Source: Lewinella sp. LCG006
GTDB lineage: Bacteria; Bacteroidota; Bacteroidia; Chitinophagales; Saprospiraceae
Assembly (NCBI RefSeq): GCF_040784935.1
Contig: NZ_CP160680.1
Span: 7,421,802-7,485,801, forward strand
DNA: 64,000 nt
Reading direction: 5' to 3'
Made by a program: the position numbers and the translations under genes. The notes beneath the pieces are model-generated. The model saw only the letters and a program-made list of their open reading frames with translations, did no database searches and was not told the origin of the DNA. Positions 52,486 to 61,379 of the stretch are shown one piece after another; the first letter of the stretch is position 1, and each line of letters starts with the position of its first letter.

Positions 52486-53712
52486 ATGCGTACCGTACTT
52501 GATCGTTTTGTAGATTATGTAAAAATTGACACCCAATCAGACCCCGATTCTCCTACCCAACCCAGCACCATGAAGCAGCTGGATCTGGCCAGAATACTCG
52601 TTCAAGAGCTCATCCAGATGGGGCTTGGTGACGCTCACCTGGATGAACACGGTTACGTATACGCCACCCTACCCAGCAATGTGGAACACGAGGTGCCCGT
52701 TATTTGCTTTTGCAGCCACATGGACACCTCTCCCGACAGCAGTGGTAAAGACGTAAAGCCGCTGGTGCATCGCAACTACGATGGTAGTGACATTGTATTA
52801 CCTGATGATCCCGAAGTGGTTATCCGGATGGCCGAACATCCTGACTTGGCGGAGCAGATCGGCAACGATATCGTCACGGCCAGTGGAACCACCCTCCTGG
52901 GAGCCGACAATAAAGCCGGAGTAGCTGAAATCATGACAGCGATAGATCACTTGATCAACCATCCTGAGATTCCGCACGGCACCATCAGGGTACTATTTAC
53001 CCCCGACGAAGAGATTGGGCGAGGAGTAGATAAAGTAGACATTGCAAAACTGGGCGCAGATTTCGGGTACACCGTAGATGGTGAGAAGCGCGGCTCCATG
53101 GAAGATGAAACATTTTCTGCCGACGGTGCCACTGTGGTCATCAAAGGCACCAGTGCCCACCCTGGCTTTGCCAAAGGAAAAATGGTAAGTGCCCTGAAAG
53201 TAGCAGCAGCCTTCGTGGAAGCGCTCCCCAAAGACCGCCTCACCCCAGAATCTACCAGCGACAAAGAAGGCTTCATACATCCAGTACAAATGAGCGGTGG
53301 TGTAGAAGAAACGACGATCCGCTTTATTGTACGTGATTTTGACACCGCCAAACTGGCTGAACACGAAGCCGAGATGCAAACCGTTCTGGAGGCTACCCTG
53401 GCTAAATTTCCCGGCGCAACCGGTGAAATTATTGTACAGGAACAGTACCGCAATATGAAAGAAATTTTGGATCAGTACCCCGATGTAGTAGCCAAAGCCG
53501 AAGAAGCCATCCGCCGCGCAGGAATGCCCGTGTTGAAACGCTCCATCCGCGGCGGCACCGATGGTTCACGACTCAGTTTTATGGGTCTTCCCTGCCCTAA
53601 TATTTTTGCTGGTGAGCACGCTTTCCACTCCAAGCAAGAATGGGTGACCGTGCAGGACATGGAAAAGGCGACGGAGGTGCTGGTGCATTTGGCCGCTTTG
53701 TGGGCAGAGTAA
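52486..53712 (+). CDS. pepT: Peptidase T (tripeptide aminopeptidase)
   Basis: 408 residues, cytoplasmic M20B dizinc peptidase. MRTVLDRFVDYVKIDTQSDP, VICFCSHMDTSPDSSGKDVK (zinc His and Asp), TTLLGADNKAGVAEIMTAID (bridging Asp), LFTPDEEIGRGVDK (catalytic Glu pair) and FTVDG/YTVDGEKRG are the classical pieces. The lid domain includes GTSAHPGFAKGKMVSALKVA, and the C-terminal RGGTDGSRLSFMGLPCPNIF holds the substrate and zinc contacts. It removes the N-terminal residue of tripeptides. Full length. Confidence 0.96.
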   Translation: MRTVLDRFVDYVKIDTQSDPDSPTQPSTMKQLDLARILVQELIQMGLGDAHLDEHGYVYATLPSNVEHEVPVICFCSHMDTSPDSSGKDVKPLVHRNYDGSDIVLPDDPEVVIRMAEHPDLAEQIGNDIVTASGTTLLGADNKAGVAEIMTAIDHLINHPEIPHGTIRVLFTPDEEIGRGVDKVDIAKLGADFGYTVDGEKRGSMEDETFSADGATVVIKGTSAHPGFAKGKMVSALKVAAAFVEALPKDRLTPESTSDKEGFIHPVQMSGGVEETTIRFIVRDFDTAKLAEHEAEMQTVLEATLAKFPGATGEIIVQEQYRNMKEILDQYPDVVAKAEEAIRRAGMPVLKRSIRGGTDGSRLSFMGLPCPNIFAGEHAFHSKQEWVTVQDMEKATEVLVHLAALWAE

Positions 53713-53775
53713 AAGCAATTCGCATTTCTCGGTAAATTATTGTTTATTTTTTTTCAGTATCAAACAAAAAAACAC

Positions 53776-53783
53776 TACATTTG
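53776..53783 (+). promoter_or_regulatory. -7 box TACATTTG of the structured RNA copy 2
   Basis: TAnnTTTG match; predicted start near 53787. The expected -33 TTG is not evident (T-rich instead). Confidence 0.55.
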
Positions 53784-53788
53784 ACTTC

Positions 53789-54012
53789 TCCACAGGATTG
53801 AGTGACTTCGATTTCTGTACTATCAAAGGAATTACCCCTATTTGGTCAATAGGTGAAATCAGCGGTTTTATTATGCGTGTTGTTGGCTGCTCTGGTGTTC
53901 AGAGCAGGTATAAACGCACGTCCCTTAGGATCGTAAGACCAGGGGACGGACTCGGCGGTCCGGCAGCTGGGTGGGTCCCTCCCACTTGCGGGAACTATGC
54001 CCCAGCCCAAAG
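53789..54012 (+). ncRNA. Structured RNA, copy 2 (unassigned family)
   Basis: Shares order and shape of helices with copy 1 (14225-14456). Ha CCTATT/AATAGG (53837-53842, 53848-53853). Hb GCGT/ACGC (53875-53878, 53914-53917) enclosing CTGCTCTG/CAGAGCAG (53887-53894, 53900-53907). Hc GTCCCT/AGGG-GAC with the same bulged G (53920-53925, 53941-53947). Hd GCTGGG/CCCAGC (53966-53971, 54001-54006) enclosing GTGGG/CCCAC. Relative to copy 1 several pairs change on both sides, which is strong evidence for selection on structure. An extra GGAC-TCGGCG-GTCC hairpin follows Hc here. The next gene starts about 50 nt later. No T-tract terminator is seen. Confidence 0.7.
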
Positions 54013-54060
54013 CTTTCTGCTTTCTCCAAGCGACTTACTTCACCATTAGATTTTCCGGCT

Positions 54061-54606
54061 ATGCCCACCGACTTCAACCTCTCCTCTTATTCCAGAATTA
54101 TGATCACTGGCTGCTGCGGGTCAGGGAAGTCCACCTTGAGTAGATCATTAGGCCAACTTACGCAACTGCCACTCATCCACTTGGATCAGGAATACTGGCA
54201 AGCTGGCTGGATAGAACCAAGCGATGAAGAATGGCGGTCGCAAGTAGCCAGTTTAGTAACACAAGACAAATGGATCATGGATGGCAACTACAGTGGTACC
54301 TGGGATTTGCGGCTGCCCCGTGCCGAGCTCGTCATATATCTCCGTTACCCACTACTTTTGGTGCTCTATCGTGCCCTCAAACGAGTCATCACCAACTACG
54401 GAAAAGTGCGCGACGATATGGCCCCTGGTTGCCCCGAACGATTCAGCCTTGAATTTTTCCATTTGATCCTCGTTTGTCATTTTCGCAGTAGCTACGCACA
54501 TTTACGCAAACTGCAAAAACTGGAGCCGTGGCAGACCTTACTGATCTTTCGCTCTCCTAAAGCATTGAATCAGTGGATAAGTGATTGCAAGGGATCGCCA
54601 GCATAG
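54061..54606 (+). CDS. P-loop kinase-like protein (adenylate kinase/FlaR-type topology modulator)
   Basis: 181 residues from the ATG at 54061; an upstream extension would run into the structured RNA, and an ATG at 54100 is also possible. Walker A is MITGCCGSGKSTLSRSLG. Then IHLDQEYWQAGWIEPSDEEW, DKWIMDGNYSGTWDLRLPRA and VIYLRYPLLLVLYRALKRVI, matching the FlaR/adenylate-kinase-related family of small NTPases (DNA topology modulation protein in old annotations). Substrate unknown. It sits downstream of the structured RNA and may lie on the same transcript. Confidence 0.8.
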   Translation: MPTDFNLSSYSRIMITGCCGSGKSTLSRSLGQLTQLPLIHLDQEYWQAGWIEPSDEEWRSQVASLVTQDKWIMDGNYSGTWDLRLPRAELVIYLRYPLLLVLYRALKRVITNYGKVRDDMAPGCPERFSLEFFHLILVCHFRSSYAHLRKLQKLEPWQTLLIFRSPKALNQWISDCKGSPA

Positions 54607-54668
54607 GAACTAATTGTGTATTGGTACAGTTATCCTAGCTAAGGGCACCGAAAAGTGTGGTAGTTGTT

Positions 54669-54676
54669 TATCTTTG
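54669..54676 (+). promoter_or_regulatory. -7 box TATCTTTG of argS
   Basis: TAnnTTTG match 24 nt before the argS ATG. Confidence 0.55.
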
Positions 54677-54700
54677 CGCCCTCAAAACAAGCGTTGACTT

Positions 54701-56548
54701 ATGGCTAACATTATTCAGATTATCCAGGACAAGGTCAGTGAAGCGGTACATTCGCTTTATCAAACCGATTTTCCCGCAGCTCAAGTACCCATCAGTACTA
54801 CTCGCAAGGAGTTTGCTGGCGACTACACAGTGGTGGTCTTTCCTTTCACCAAAGCGGCTCGCAAAGGGCCTGAAGCTATCGCTCAAGAACTAGGAGCCTA
54901 TCTGAAACAAGAAGTAGCCGAAATTGCTGACTTTAATGTGGTAAAAGGTTTTTTGAACCTGGTAGTTAAAGACGACTACTGGAAAACCTTTTTGTTGGAG
55001 ATTGCGGGGCAGACCGATTACGGCAAACAAGCTCCTAATGGCCAAAAAGTATTGGTAGAGTTTTCCTCTCCCAACACCAACAAGCCTTTACACCTCGGTC
55101 ACGTTAGAAACATCCTCTTGGGTTGGTCGACAGCGCAAATCCTTGAAGCGGTGGGTTACGAGGTCAAAAAAATCCAGATCATCAACGACCGGGGGATAGC
55201 CATTTGTAAAAGCATGCTGGCCTGGCAGAAATATGGGAAAGACACGACTCCTATTTCTACCACTACCAAGCCTGACCATTTTGTGGGCAAATTCTACGTC
55301 TTGTTTGAACAACATTTCCGGGAAGAATACAAGGCGTGGCAACAATCACCGGAAGGCCAAGCCGTTTTTGCCGACAAGGCTAAAAAAGAGGAAACCGCTG
55401 ACGACTTTTTCAAGCGGTACAAGAATACCTACTTCAACGATTACAGCCAACTCGGTAAAGAAGCACGGGAACTCCTACTGGCCTGGGAAGCAGGTGATGA
55501 CTATGCGGTAGACCTTTGGAAGAAAATGAACAATTGGGTATACGCTGGTTTTGACGTTACTTACCAAAAGCTGGGCGTCAACTTTGACAAGCTCTACTAC
55601 GAGTCCAACACCTATTTACTAGGTAAGGAGATGGTCGACAAGGGCCTTGAAAACAAAGTATTCTATACCTGTGATGATGGCTCGGTAGAAGCCGACCTGA
55701 GTGATGCCAAACTCGACAAGAAGAAGATCTTACGGAGTGATGGCACCTCACTTTACGTCACCCAGGATTTGGGCACTGCTCACCAGCGGTACCTTGATTT
55801 TGGTGCCGATAAGATGGTCTATGTCGTTGCCGATGAGCAAAACTACCACTTTCAGGTATTGTTTGAATTGTTAAAGCGGTTGGAAGAACCGTACGCTGAT
55901 GGTCTTTACCATTTATCCTATGGCATGGTTGATTTGCCAGAAGGCAAAATGAAATCGCGGGAAGGTACCGTTGTTGACGCCGATGACCTCATCGACGAAG
56001 TGGTAGCGGAAGTACGGGATAATTCTCAGGAGCGGGACACCCTCAGCGACCTGAGCCCGGAAGAACAGGAATTGGTCATGCACCAGGTAGGCTTGGCAGC
56101 CCTCAAGTTTTTCATCACCAAAGTGCATCCGAAAAAACGGATGATCTTTGACCCTAAAGAGTCCGTCGACCTACAAGGGCAAACGGGGCCTTATATCCAA
56201 AACGCTTTTGTCCGGATCAAATCCGTACTACGGAAATGGGAAGGCGCCGCGGCTAGCAAAGCTAACAGCTATACCCAATTGGAGGTAGAGGAAAAGGAAC
56301 TCATTCTGCAATTGTTTACCTTCCCTGATGTGATTCAGGAAGCGGCGAAAGAATACGACCCCTCCACCATCGCCCAGTATGCTTACAATTTGGCAAAATC
56401 TTACCACAAGTTTTACCACGACCATAGCATCTTGAAAGCAGAAAGTGATGAAGCACGGGATTTCCGGTTGGCATTAAGCGAAGCAGTAGCCAATAGCCTG
56501 GAATTTAGTATGAAGCTACTCGGAATAGAAATGCCTGCACGGATGTAA
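54701..56548 (+). CDS. argS: Arginyl-tRNA synthetase
   Basis: 615 residues, class I. N-terminal Add-1 domain (FPAAQVPISTTRKEFAGDYT), HIGH motif as PNTNKPLHLGHVRN, KMSKS-type loop GKMKSREGTVVDADDL, and C-terminal DALR anticodon-binding domain (AQYAYNLAKSYHKFYHDHSI ending in LGIEMPARM). The ATG at 54701 gives the usual N-terminus MANIIQIIQDKVSEAVHSLY. It charges tRNA(Arg); the enzyme needs the tRNA for activation. glnS follows after 111 bp with its own promoter. Confidence 0.96.
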   Translation: MANIIQIIQDKVSEAVHSLYQTDFPAAQVPISTTRKEFAGDYTVVVFPFTKAARKGPEAIAQELGAYLKQEVAEIADFNVVKGFLNLVVKDDYWKTFLLEIAGQTDYGKQAPNGQKVLVEFSSPNTNKPLHLGHVRNILLGWSTAQILEAVGYEVKKIQIINDRGIAICKSMLAWQKYGKDTTPISTTTKPDHFVGKFYVLFEQHFREEYKAWQQSPEGQAVFADKAKKEETADDFFKRYKNTYFNDYSQLGKEARELLLAWEAGDDYAVDLWKKMNNWVYAGFDVTYQKLGVNFDKLYYESNTYLLGKEMVDKGLENKVFYTCDDGSVEADLSDAKLDKKKILRSDGTSLYVTQDLGTAHQRYLDFGADKMVYVVADEQNYHFQVLFELLKRLEEPYADGLYHLSYGMVDLPEGKMKSREGTVVDADDLIDEVVAEVRDNSQERDTLSDLSPEEQELVMHQVGLAALKFFITKVHPKKRMIFDPKESVDLQGQTGPYIQNAFVRIKSVLRKWEGAAASKANSYTQLEVEEKELILQLFTFPDVIQEAAKEYDPSTIAQYAYNLAKSYHKFYHDHSILKAESDEARDFRLALSEAVANSLEFSMKLLGIEMPARM

Positions 56549-56565
56549 GCAGAGGATGCTTTTCC

Positions 56566-56597
56566 TTGTCAGGACAAAGCCATTCTGCGTATATTTG
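56566..56597 (+). promoter_or_regulatory. Promoter of glnS
   Basis: TTG (56566-56568), 21-nt spacer, TATATTTG (56590-56597), 62 nt before the ATG at 56660: a good -33/-7 Bacteroidota promoter. Confidence 0.65.
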
Positions 56598-56659
56598 CAG
56601 CTCTTTAAAAGAAAATACTCTGGTATTTATAAAATCAGAGACCAAAAAATAGTCGGCGC

Positions 56660-58327
56660 ATGAGTACGGAAGCTCGCGAAAGCTTGAATTTTATTGAACA
56701 AATCATTGTCGAGGACATCCAAAACGGCAAGCACGGAGGCAACGTTTATACCCGTTTCCCTCCCGAACCCAACGGTTATTTGCACGTTGGGCACTGCCGG
56801 GCGATAGTGCTCAATTTCGATCTTGGGCTCAAATACAACGGCAAGACCAACCTGCGGATGGATGATACCAATCCTACGACTGAGAAGACCGACTACGTTA
56901 ACAATATCAAAAACGATATCAAGTGGTTGGGCTACGAATGGAGTGGTGATGTCCTTTACGCTTCCGACTATTTCGAGCAGCTCTACAATTACGCCGTCGA
57001 TCTGATCAAAAAAGGATTGGCTTACGTTGACGACTCTACTGCTGAAGAGATGGCTGCAATGAAAGGAGATACCACTTCTCCGGGTACCAATAGCCCATTC
57101 CGTGAGCGCTCCATCGAAGAAAACCTCGATCTTTTTGCTCGGATGAAAGCCGGAGAGTTCCCTGATGGAACCCGTGTTTTGCGGGCCAAGATAGACATGG
57201 CTGCCCCCAACTTACTACTCCGTGACCCTGTCATCTACCGTATCAAACACGAGCACCATCACCGTACCGGGGATGATTGGTGCATCTACCCACTTTACGA
57301 TTTCGCGCACGGCCAAAGTGATAGCATCGAAGGGATTACGCATTCGCTTTGTTCGCTGGAATTCCGCCACCACCGTGATTTGTACAATTGGCTGATCGAA
57401 AAACTGGAAATCTTCCCTAGTCGGCAAATTGAATTTGCCCGGATGAATGTCAGTTACATGATCACCAGCAAGCGCAAGCTGCTAAAATTAGTAGAGGAAA
57501 GTTTTGTTACCGGCTGGGATGATCCCCGCATGCCCACCATTGCGGGAATGCGTCGCCGGGGCTACCCCGCTCAGGCAATTGTCGATTTTTGTCGCGGCAT
57601 TGGCTTGACCAAACGCGACAATGTCATTGAAATAGAACGCCTGGAATACCACGTTCGTCAGGAGCTCAATAAAACTGCTGACCGCGTAATGGCCGTGCTT
57701 GATCCACTGAAAGTAGTGATCACCAACTATCCCGAAGGCCAGGTAGAAATGCTGGAAACGATCAACAACCCCGAAGACGAAAACAGCGGAAGTCACGAAA
57801 TCCCCTTCAGCCGAGAAATATACATTGAAAAGGAAGATTTTATGGCAGAAGCACCTGGACGCAAATACTTCCGAATGGCTCCGGGGCGTGATGTTCGCCT
57901 CAAGAGTGCTTACATCTTGCATTGCGAAAGCTTCGATACCGATCCAGCAACAGGCGAAGTGACGACCGTTTACTGTACCTACTACCCCGACAGCAAGAGC
58001 GGCGAAGACACCTCGGGCATTAAAGCCAAAGGCACGCTGCATTTTGTGAGTATAGGTCAGGCCGTAGAAGCTGAAGTAAGAATGTACGACCGCCTCTTCA
58101 CCGACCCCGTACCCACTAGCCACGAGGACAAAGACTTTCTGGAATTTTTCAATAAAGAAAGCCTAAAAACCATTACTGCTTTTGTAGAACCAAGTCTGAG
58201 CAAAGCCAAACCTGGACAAGGTTTTCAGTTTATGCGCCTGGGCTACTTCGCTGCAGACGAGGACACGACAGCGGCTAAACCCGTTTTCAACCAGACGGTG
58301 GGTTTGAAGGATTCGTACAAGCCGTAA
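56660..58327 (+). CDS. glnS: Glutaminyl-tRNA synthetase
   Basis: 555 residues, class Ic. FPPEPNGYLHVGHCRAIVLN (HIGH), LRMDDTNPTTEKTDYVNNIK, VYRIKHEHHHRTGDDWCIYP (Gln-specific form), YPLYDFAHGQSDSIEGITHS and the KMSKS-type loop as VSYMITSKRKL. The C-terminal two beta-barrels bind the anticodon (LDPLKVVITNYPEGQVEMLE, TLHFVSIGQAVEAEVRMYDR). Full length and without N- or C-terminal extra domains. The last codon is followed at once by GTGTAAG-type repeats. Confidence 0.95.
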   Translation: MSTEARESLNFIEQIIVEDIQNGKHGGNVYTRFPPEPNGYLHVGHCRAIVLNFDLGLKYNGKTNLRMDDTNPTTEKTDYVNNIKNDIKWLGYEWSGDVLYASDYFEQLYNYAVDLIKKGLAYVDDSTAEEMAAMKGDTTSPGTNSPFRERSIEENLDLFARMKAGEFPDGTRVLRAKIDMAAPNLLLRDPVIYRIKHEHHHRTGDDWCIYPLYDFAHGQSDSIEGITHSLCSLEFRHHRDLYNWLIEKLEIFPSRQIEFARMNVSYMITSKRKLLKLVEESFVTGWDDPRMPTIAGMRRRGYPAQAIVDFCRGIGLTKRDNVIEIERLEYHVRQELNKTADRVMAVLDPLKVVITNYPEGQVEMLETINNPEDENSGSHEIPFSREIYIEKEDFMAEAPGRKYFRMAPGRDVRLKSAYILHCESFDTDPATGEVTTVYCTYYPDSKSGEDTSGIKAKGTLHFVSIGQAVEAEVRMYDRLFTDPVPTSHEDKDFLEFFNKESLKTITAFVEPSLSKAKPGQGFQFMRLGYFAADEDTTAAKPVFNQTVGLKDSYKP

Positions 58328-58362
58328 AGGGGTGGTAAGAGTATAAGGGTGTAAGGGTAGGC
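58328..58362 (+). repeat. GTGTAAG-type short repeats after glnS
   Basis: GGGTGGTAAGAGTATAAGGG then TGTAAGGGTAGG directly after the stop, the same motif as after 6806 and 50824. Confidence 0.55.
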
Positions 58363-58464
58363 TGTAGCAACGTTGCACCTAAATGTCTTCACAGCAAAAC
58401 ATCCTTGGCACTTTAATAAAGAAGAAAACACGCCAAAAAGGAACTTTACCCTTAATAGAAGTGT

Positions 58465-58472
58465 TATATTTG
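58465..58472 (+). promoter_or_regulatory. -7 box TATATTTG of tmRNA
   Basis: TAnnTTTG match about 34 nt before the mature tmRNA 5' end, leaving a short 5' leader to be trimmed by RNase P. Confidence 0.55.
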
Positions 58473-58506
58473 TGACCTGATGCAAAAGAGCATCATTCAT
58501 TTTTCT

Positions 58507-58882
58507 GGGGACGTAATGGCATCGACAGGAGAGTGAACGGTTTAGTAAGCATGCCGGAGTATGATGACTTATCTCCGTTACCAAATAGTTATCAACCAAT
58601 TCAAATGGCAACTCACAGTTCGCCATGGCTGCCTAATTCTAGGAATTAGAAAGCCGTTGTGCCGTACGCTTGACGTCTAATACACAGCGTGCCGCATATC
58701 AACCAAACCTTTAGACTAGCTGACCACCCCGCTCCGAGTGTGATGCGAAATTCAGGAGATAAGGTGAGTGTGCGGGAGGGTTTCCAATCCTACCACTGAC
58801 TCGAAAATCTAACTGGAAACTAAGCATGTAGAAGGCTCTATCGTGCTTTCACTGGACCCGAGTTCGACTCTCGGCGTCTCCA
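58507..58882 (+). ncRNA. ssrA: Transfer-messenger RNA (tmRNA)
   Basis: About 376 nt. The 5' end GGGGACGTAATGGCATCGAC pairs with the 3' end (CGTCTCCA), making the tRNA-like acceptor stem. The T arm GAGTTCGACTCTC is intact. The tag frame reads GGC AAC TCA CAG TTC GCC ATG GCT GCC TAA at 58607-58636, i.e. GNSQFAMAA, closely matching the length and -AMAA/-ALAA ending of Bacteroidota tags. Several pseudoknot-type regions lie between. CCA is not encoded (CCACT follows), so CCA is added after transcription. With SmpB it frees stalled ribosomes and marks the product for proteolysis. The exact resume codon is inferred. Confidence 0.94.
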
Positions 58883-58888
58883 CTATAA

Positions 58889-58923
58889 AAAAGCGCTGGC
58901 CAGTTGGCCGGCGCTTTTTTTTG
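58889..58923 (+). terminator. Terminator of tmRNA
   Basis: AAAAGCGCTGGCCA/TGGCCGGCGCTTTT stem with a 2-3 nt loop and a run of eight T. Confidence 0.9.
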
Positions 58924-58953
58924 TTATTCAACTCAAAGTATTTACTTTTTTCT

Positions 58954-59940
58954 ATGAATTCTTCTCTCCCCATCACCGACCTCCACTGCGACCTCCTCCT
59001 CTACCTCGCCAATGCACCAGGAGCCAACATCCTGGCAACGGAGGACATTGGCGTGACGCTACCCTATTTGCAAAAAGGGAAGGTAAGCCACCAGGTGCTG
59101 GCCATTTTTGCCACCACTGGCCCCGAAAGTGTGCAGCTGGGTGAGTTGCAATTGCAGGCTTACCAGGATTTGCTCCAACATCCTGCATTTTTTGCCCTCA
59201 CGGAAAGTAAGCAACTGGATCAGCCACAAGAAGATAAAATTGGCGTCACGCTGGCTATCGAGAATGCGAGTATTCTAGCGACAGAGCAGGAACCGCTAGA
59301 CACTGCCTTCCGCCGGTTGGATAACATCCTTGCGATAGGCAAGCGGCTCTTTTACATTACCATTACCCACCACGCCGAAAATCGCTTCGGTGGCGGCAAC
59401 TACAGTACCGTCGGGTTAAAACCTGATGGGGAGGTGCTGCTTGACTATATGGCCGAAAAGGATATTCCGGTAGATCTCTCGCATACCAGCGACGCCATGG
59501 CCTACGATATCATCAATTACATTGATAAAAAACGCTACGATTTGGCGGTCATCGCCAGTCATTCCAACTTTCGTATCCTGCGGGATCACCCGCGGAATTT
59601 GCCCTCAGAGTTGGTGGTAGAAATTATCAAGAGGAACGGCCTGATCGGTGCCAATTTTCTAAGGCTCTTCCTGGATGGTGAGCAGCCTGGTTCCTTATTG
59701 GAACACATCCGCTATGGGCTGGCCAATGCACCAAAATGCATGGCTTTCGGTGCCGATTTTTTCTACCGGCCTGGAATTCCTGATCCGGAGCGGCAGCCCC
59801 TTTTCTTTCCTGAATATGAGGACGCCGGACAGTATCCTAAAATTTTGCAGCAACTGGAAACACTGGGTGTAACCGAGCAAGAATTGAAGGCACTCGCCCA
59901 CGGGAATGCACAGCGATTTATCCGGACGTTTTGGGGCTAG
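58954..59940 (+). CDS. Membrane-dipeptidase-type peptidase (M19 family)
   Basis: 328 residues from the ATG at 58954 (MNSSLPITDLHCDLLLYLAN); the longer frame reaches back into the tmRNA and is rejected. Metal ligands: HxD in TDLHCDL, Glu in VTLAIENAS, His in PVDLSHTS and His in AVIASHSNF, then GADFFY near the end. These match the dizinc renal-dipeptidase/M19 amidohydrolase barrel. No signal peptide, so a cytoplasmic dipeptidase is likely. Somewhat shorter than typical M19 members (about 350-400). Confidence 0.88.
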   Translation: MNSSLPITDLHCDLLLYLANAPGANILATEDIGVTLPYLQKGKVSHQVLAIFATTGPESVQLGELQLQAYQDLLQHPAFFALTESKQLDQPQEDKIGVTLAIENASILATEQEPLDTAFRRLDNILAIGKRLFYITITHHAENRFGGGNYSTVGLKPDGEVLLDYMAEKDIPVDLSHTSDAMAYDIINYIDKKRYDLAVIASHSNFRILRDHPRNLPSELVVEIIKRNGLIGANFLRLFLDGEQPGSLLEHIRYGLANAPKCMAFGADFFYRPGIPDPERQPLFFPEYEDAGQYPKILQQLETLGVTEQELKALAHGNAQRFIRTFWG

Positions 59941-59997
59941 CCAGACTTCCTGCAAAAGTACATAATGAGATACGGGCGGTTTCGCACCCTACAGCTA

Positions 59998-61332
59998 TTA
60001 ATCCATCCTAGTGAGGTCTAGCTCACGGATCATCAGTAAGAAGGTACGGGAGAAATCGAGTAGGTTATCAAAATTGAGTATACTCACCGAAGGGCGGAGC
60101 TGTGGGTGGCGACTACGGTGCTTTTTGGCGATTTGATCAATAGCTCGCCGGATGGCCTTGCTGTCCAGTTGCTTGGTTTCTGGATCACAGTAATCAGGCT
60201 GAAAGCCCAGTGCCTTAAAATAAGCGGGTTCGGTGACACGAAAAAACAAGTGAAAAAACTCTCTGTCGGGCTGTGGAACGGCATAAATAAAGAGACTGTA
60301 ACCCACGATGTAGCAGGGGTAAGCCGCCGCAATTTTGTAGTAACCATTGTCCTTGTACCAATCCATCTGATGCAACTCTGCATCGATGAGATTGACGATG
60401 CGATCGTGGGTCACGGGTGCGGTAATACCGAAAGTGGTTTTGACCTGGTACATCTCCCGACTGTATTCCTTTTCTGAACGTTCGAGGAGGCTGCGCAACT
60501 CACTGATGATGGATTCATTTTTTTGCTGTACGCTCATGGCACTCTCCTTGGAGAAAAAGCGGCGGTGAATACGTTCCAGCGTTTCCATGGTGAAGCCCTC
60601 GGGCTTGGTGAGGTAATCCAGCTTGTAGATCAAAGACAGCAACAAACAGGCCGTTCCACTGGGGTATTGTTCAGAGTCCAGCGCTCCATTTTCGGCTTCT
60701 TCCAGTGTCCTGCGAATCTGCTGCGTGATGTACTGGTGTTTGATCCGAGTTTCCTCTTCGGAAAGCGGGGTTAGGTGTGAACTGTCTACCGGCTCCATGT
60801 GGCCAAATTCTTCGAGCAAGAGATCATCTTGCTTATCGGCTTGGGTGGCTACCTCTTTAAGGGCGTAGTATAACTTGTAAGGAGAGGCATCGATGGTATC
60901 CGTCTCGAAAACCACCGTAATATGATAATCCGGATCGAGGGCGTAACGGCTGAATTTGAGGGCGTAGTTTTGCTCTACCAGGCGCCGGAGCAACTCTGGA
61001 CGTGGAGCACTGATTCGGGCCACCCGTGCTTCGACCCGCAAGCGTTGGCGCGTAGCCCAACCCACAACTCTCTTACTACCTTGAAAAAGCTCAAAAGCAA
61101 GGCCTTGCTCACTCTTTTCCCAGACGACATTTTCTTCTTCCTCGTCACGTAGAAAATAAAGAAACTGCTCGTAAGCACTGAGGTACTTCCCATTCTCAAA
61201 ATCAGTCAGAGCCGTATCCCAAGCATCGTAACAATCGGTGGTTTTGTAAGAATCGCTATAACGTCCAAAACGGATGTCGGGCTGCGCGTTTGCTTCGTCT
61301 TTATGACCGAACCAGCGTTCGAAAAAGCTCAT
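59998..61332 (-). CDS. Uncharacterised 444-aa cytoplasmic protein
   Basis: 444 residues from the ATG at 61332 (MSFFERWFGHKDEANAQPDI); the longer frame has no support. No signal peptide or spans. Residues about 40-200 (SAYEQFLYFLRDEEEENVVW, LLRRLVEQNYALKFSRYALD, SPYKLYYALKEVATQADKQD) resemble YbjN/CesT-like chaperone folds. The second half has a conserved-looking YPCYIVGYSLFIYAVPQPDR. I cannot name the family with confidence. It is convergent with the dipeptidase gene and preceded by a lipoprotein gene on the same strand, 47 bp away. Confidence 0.6.
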   Translation of the reverse strand: MSFFERWFGHKDEANAQPDIRFGRYSDSYKTTDCYDAWDTALTDFENGKYLSAYEQFLYFLRDEEEENVVWEKSEQGLAFELFQGSKRVVGWATRQRLRVEARVARISAPRPELLRRLVEQNYALKFSRYALDPDYHITVVFETDTIDASPYKLYYALKEVATQADKQDDLLLEEFGHMEPVDSSHLTPLSEEETRIKHQYITQQIRRTLEEAENGALDSEQYPSGTACLLLSLIYKLDYLTKPEGFTMETLERIHRRFFSKESAMSVQQKNESIISELRSLLERSEKEYSREMYQVKTTFGITAPVTHDRIVNLIDAELHQMDWYKDNGYYKIAAAYPCYIVGYSLFIYAVPQPDREFFHLFFRVTEPAYFKALGFQPDYCDPETKQLDSKAIRRAIDQIAKKHRSRHPQLRPSVSILNFDNLLDFSRTFLLMIRELDLTRMD

Positions 61333-61379
61333 AGGTTTTGTTGGTATTAGGTACAAAGTACGGGGTACAAAGTAACACC

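Noticed and set aside
58840-58882. Possible tRNA gene (T arm and acceptor end)
   Set aside because: It is the 3' half of the tRNA-like domain of tmRNA; its 5' partner is at 58507.
58843-58953. N-terminal extension of the dipeptidase frame
   Set aside because: It overlaps the 3' end and terminator of tmRNA; ATG at 58954 matches the family start.
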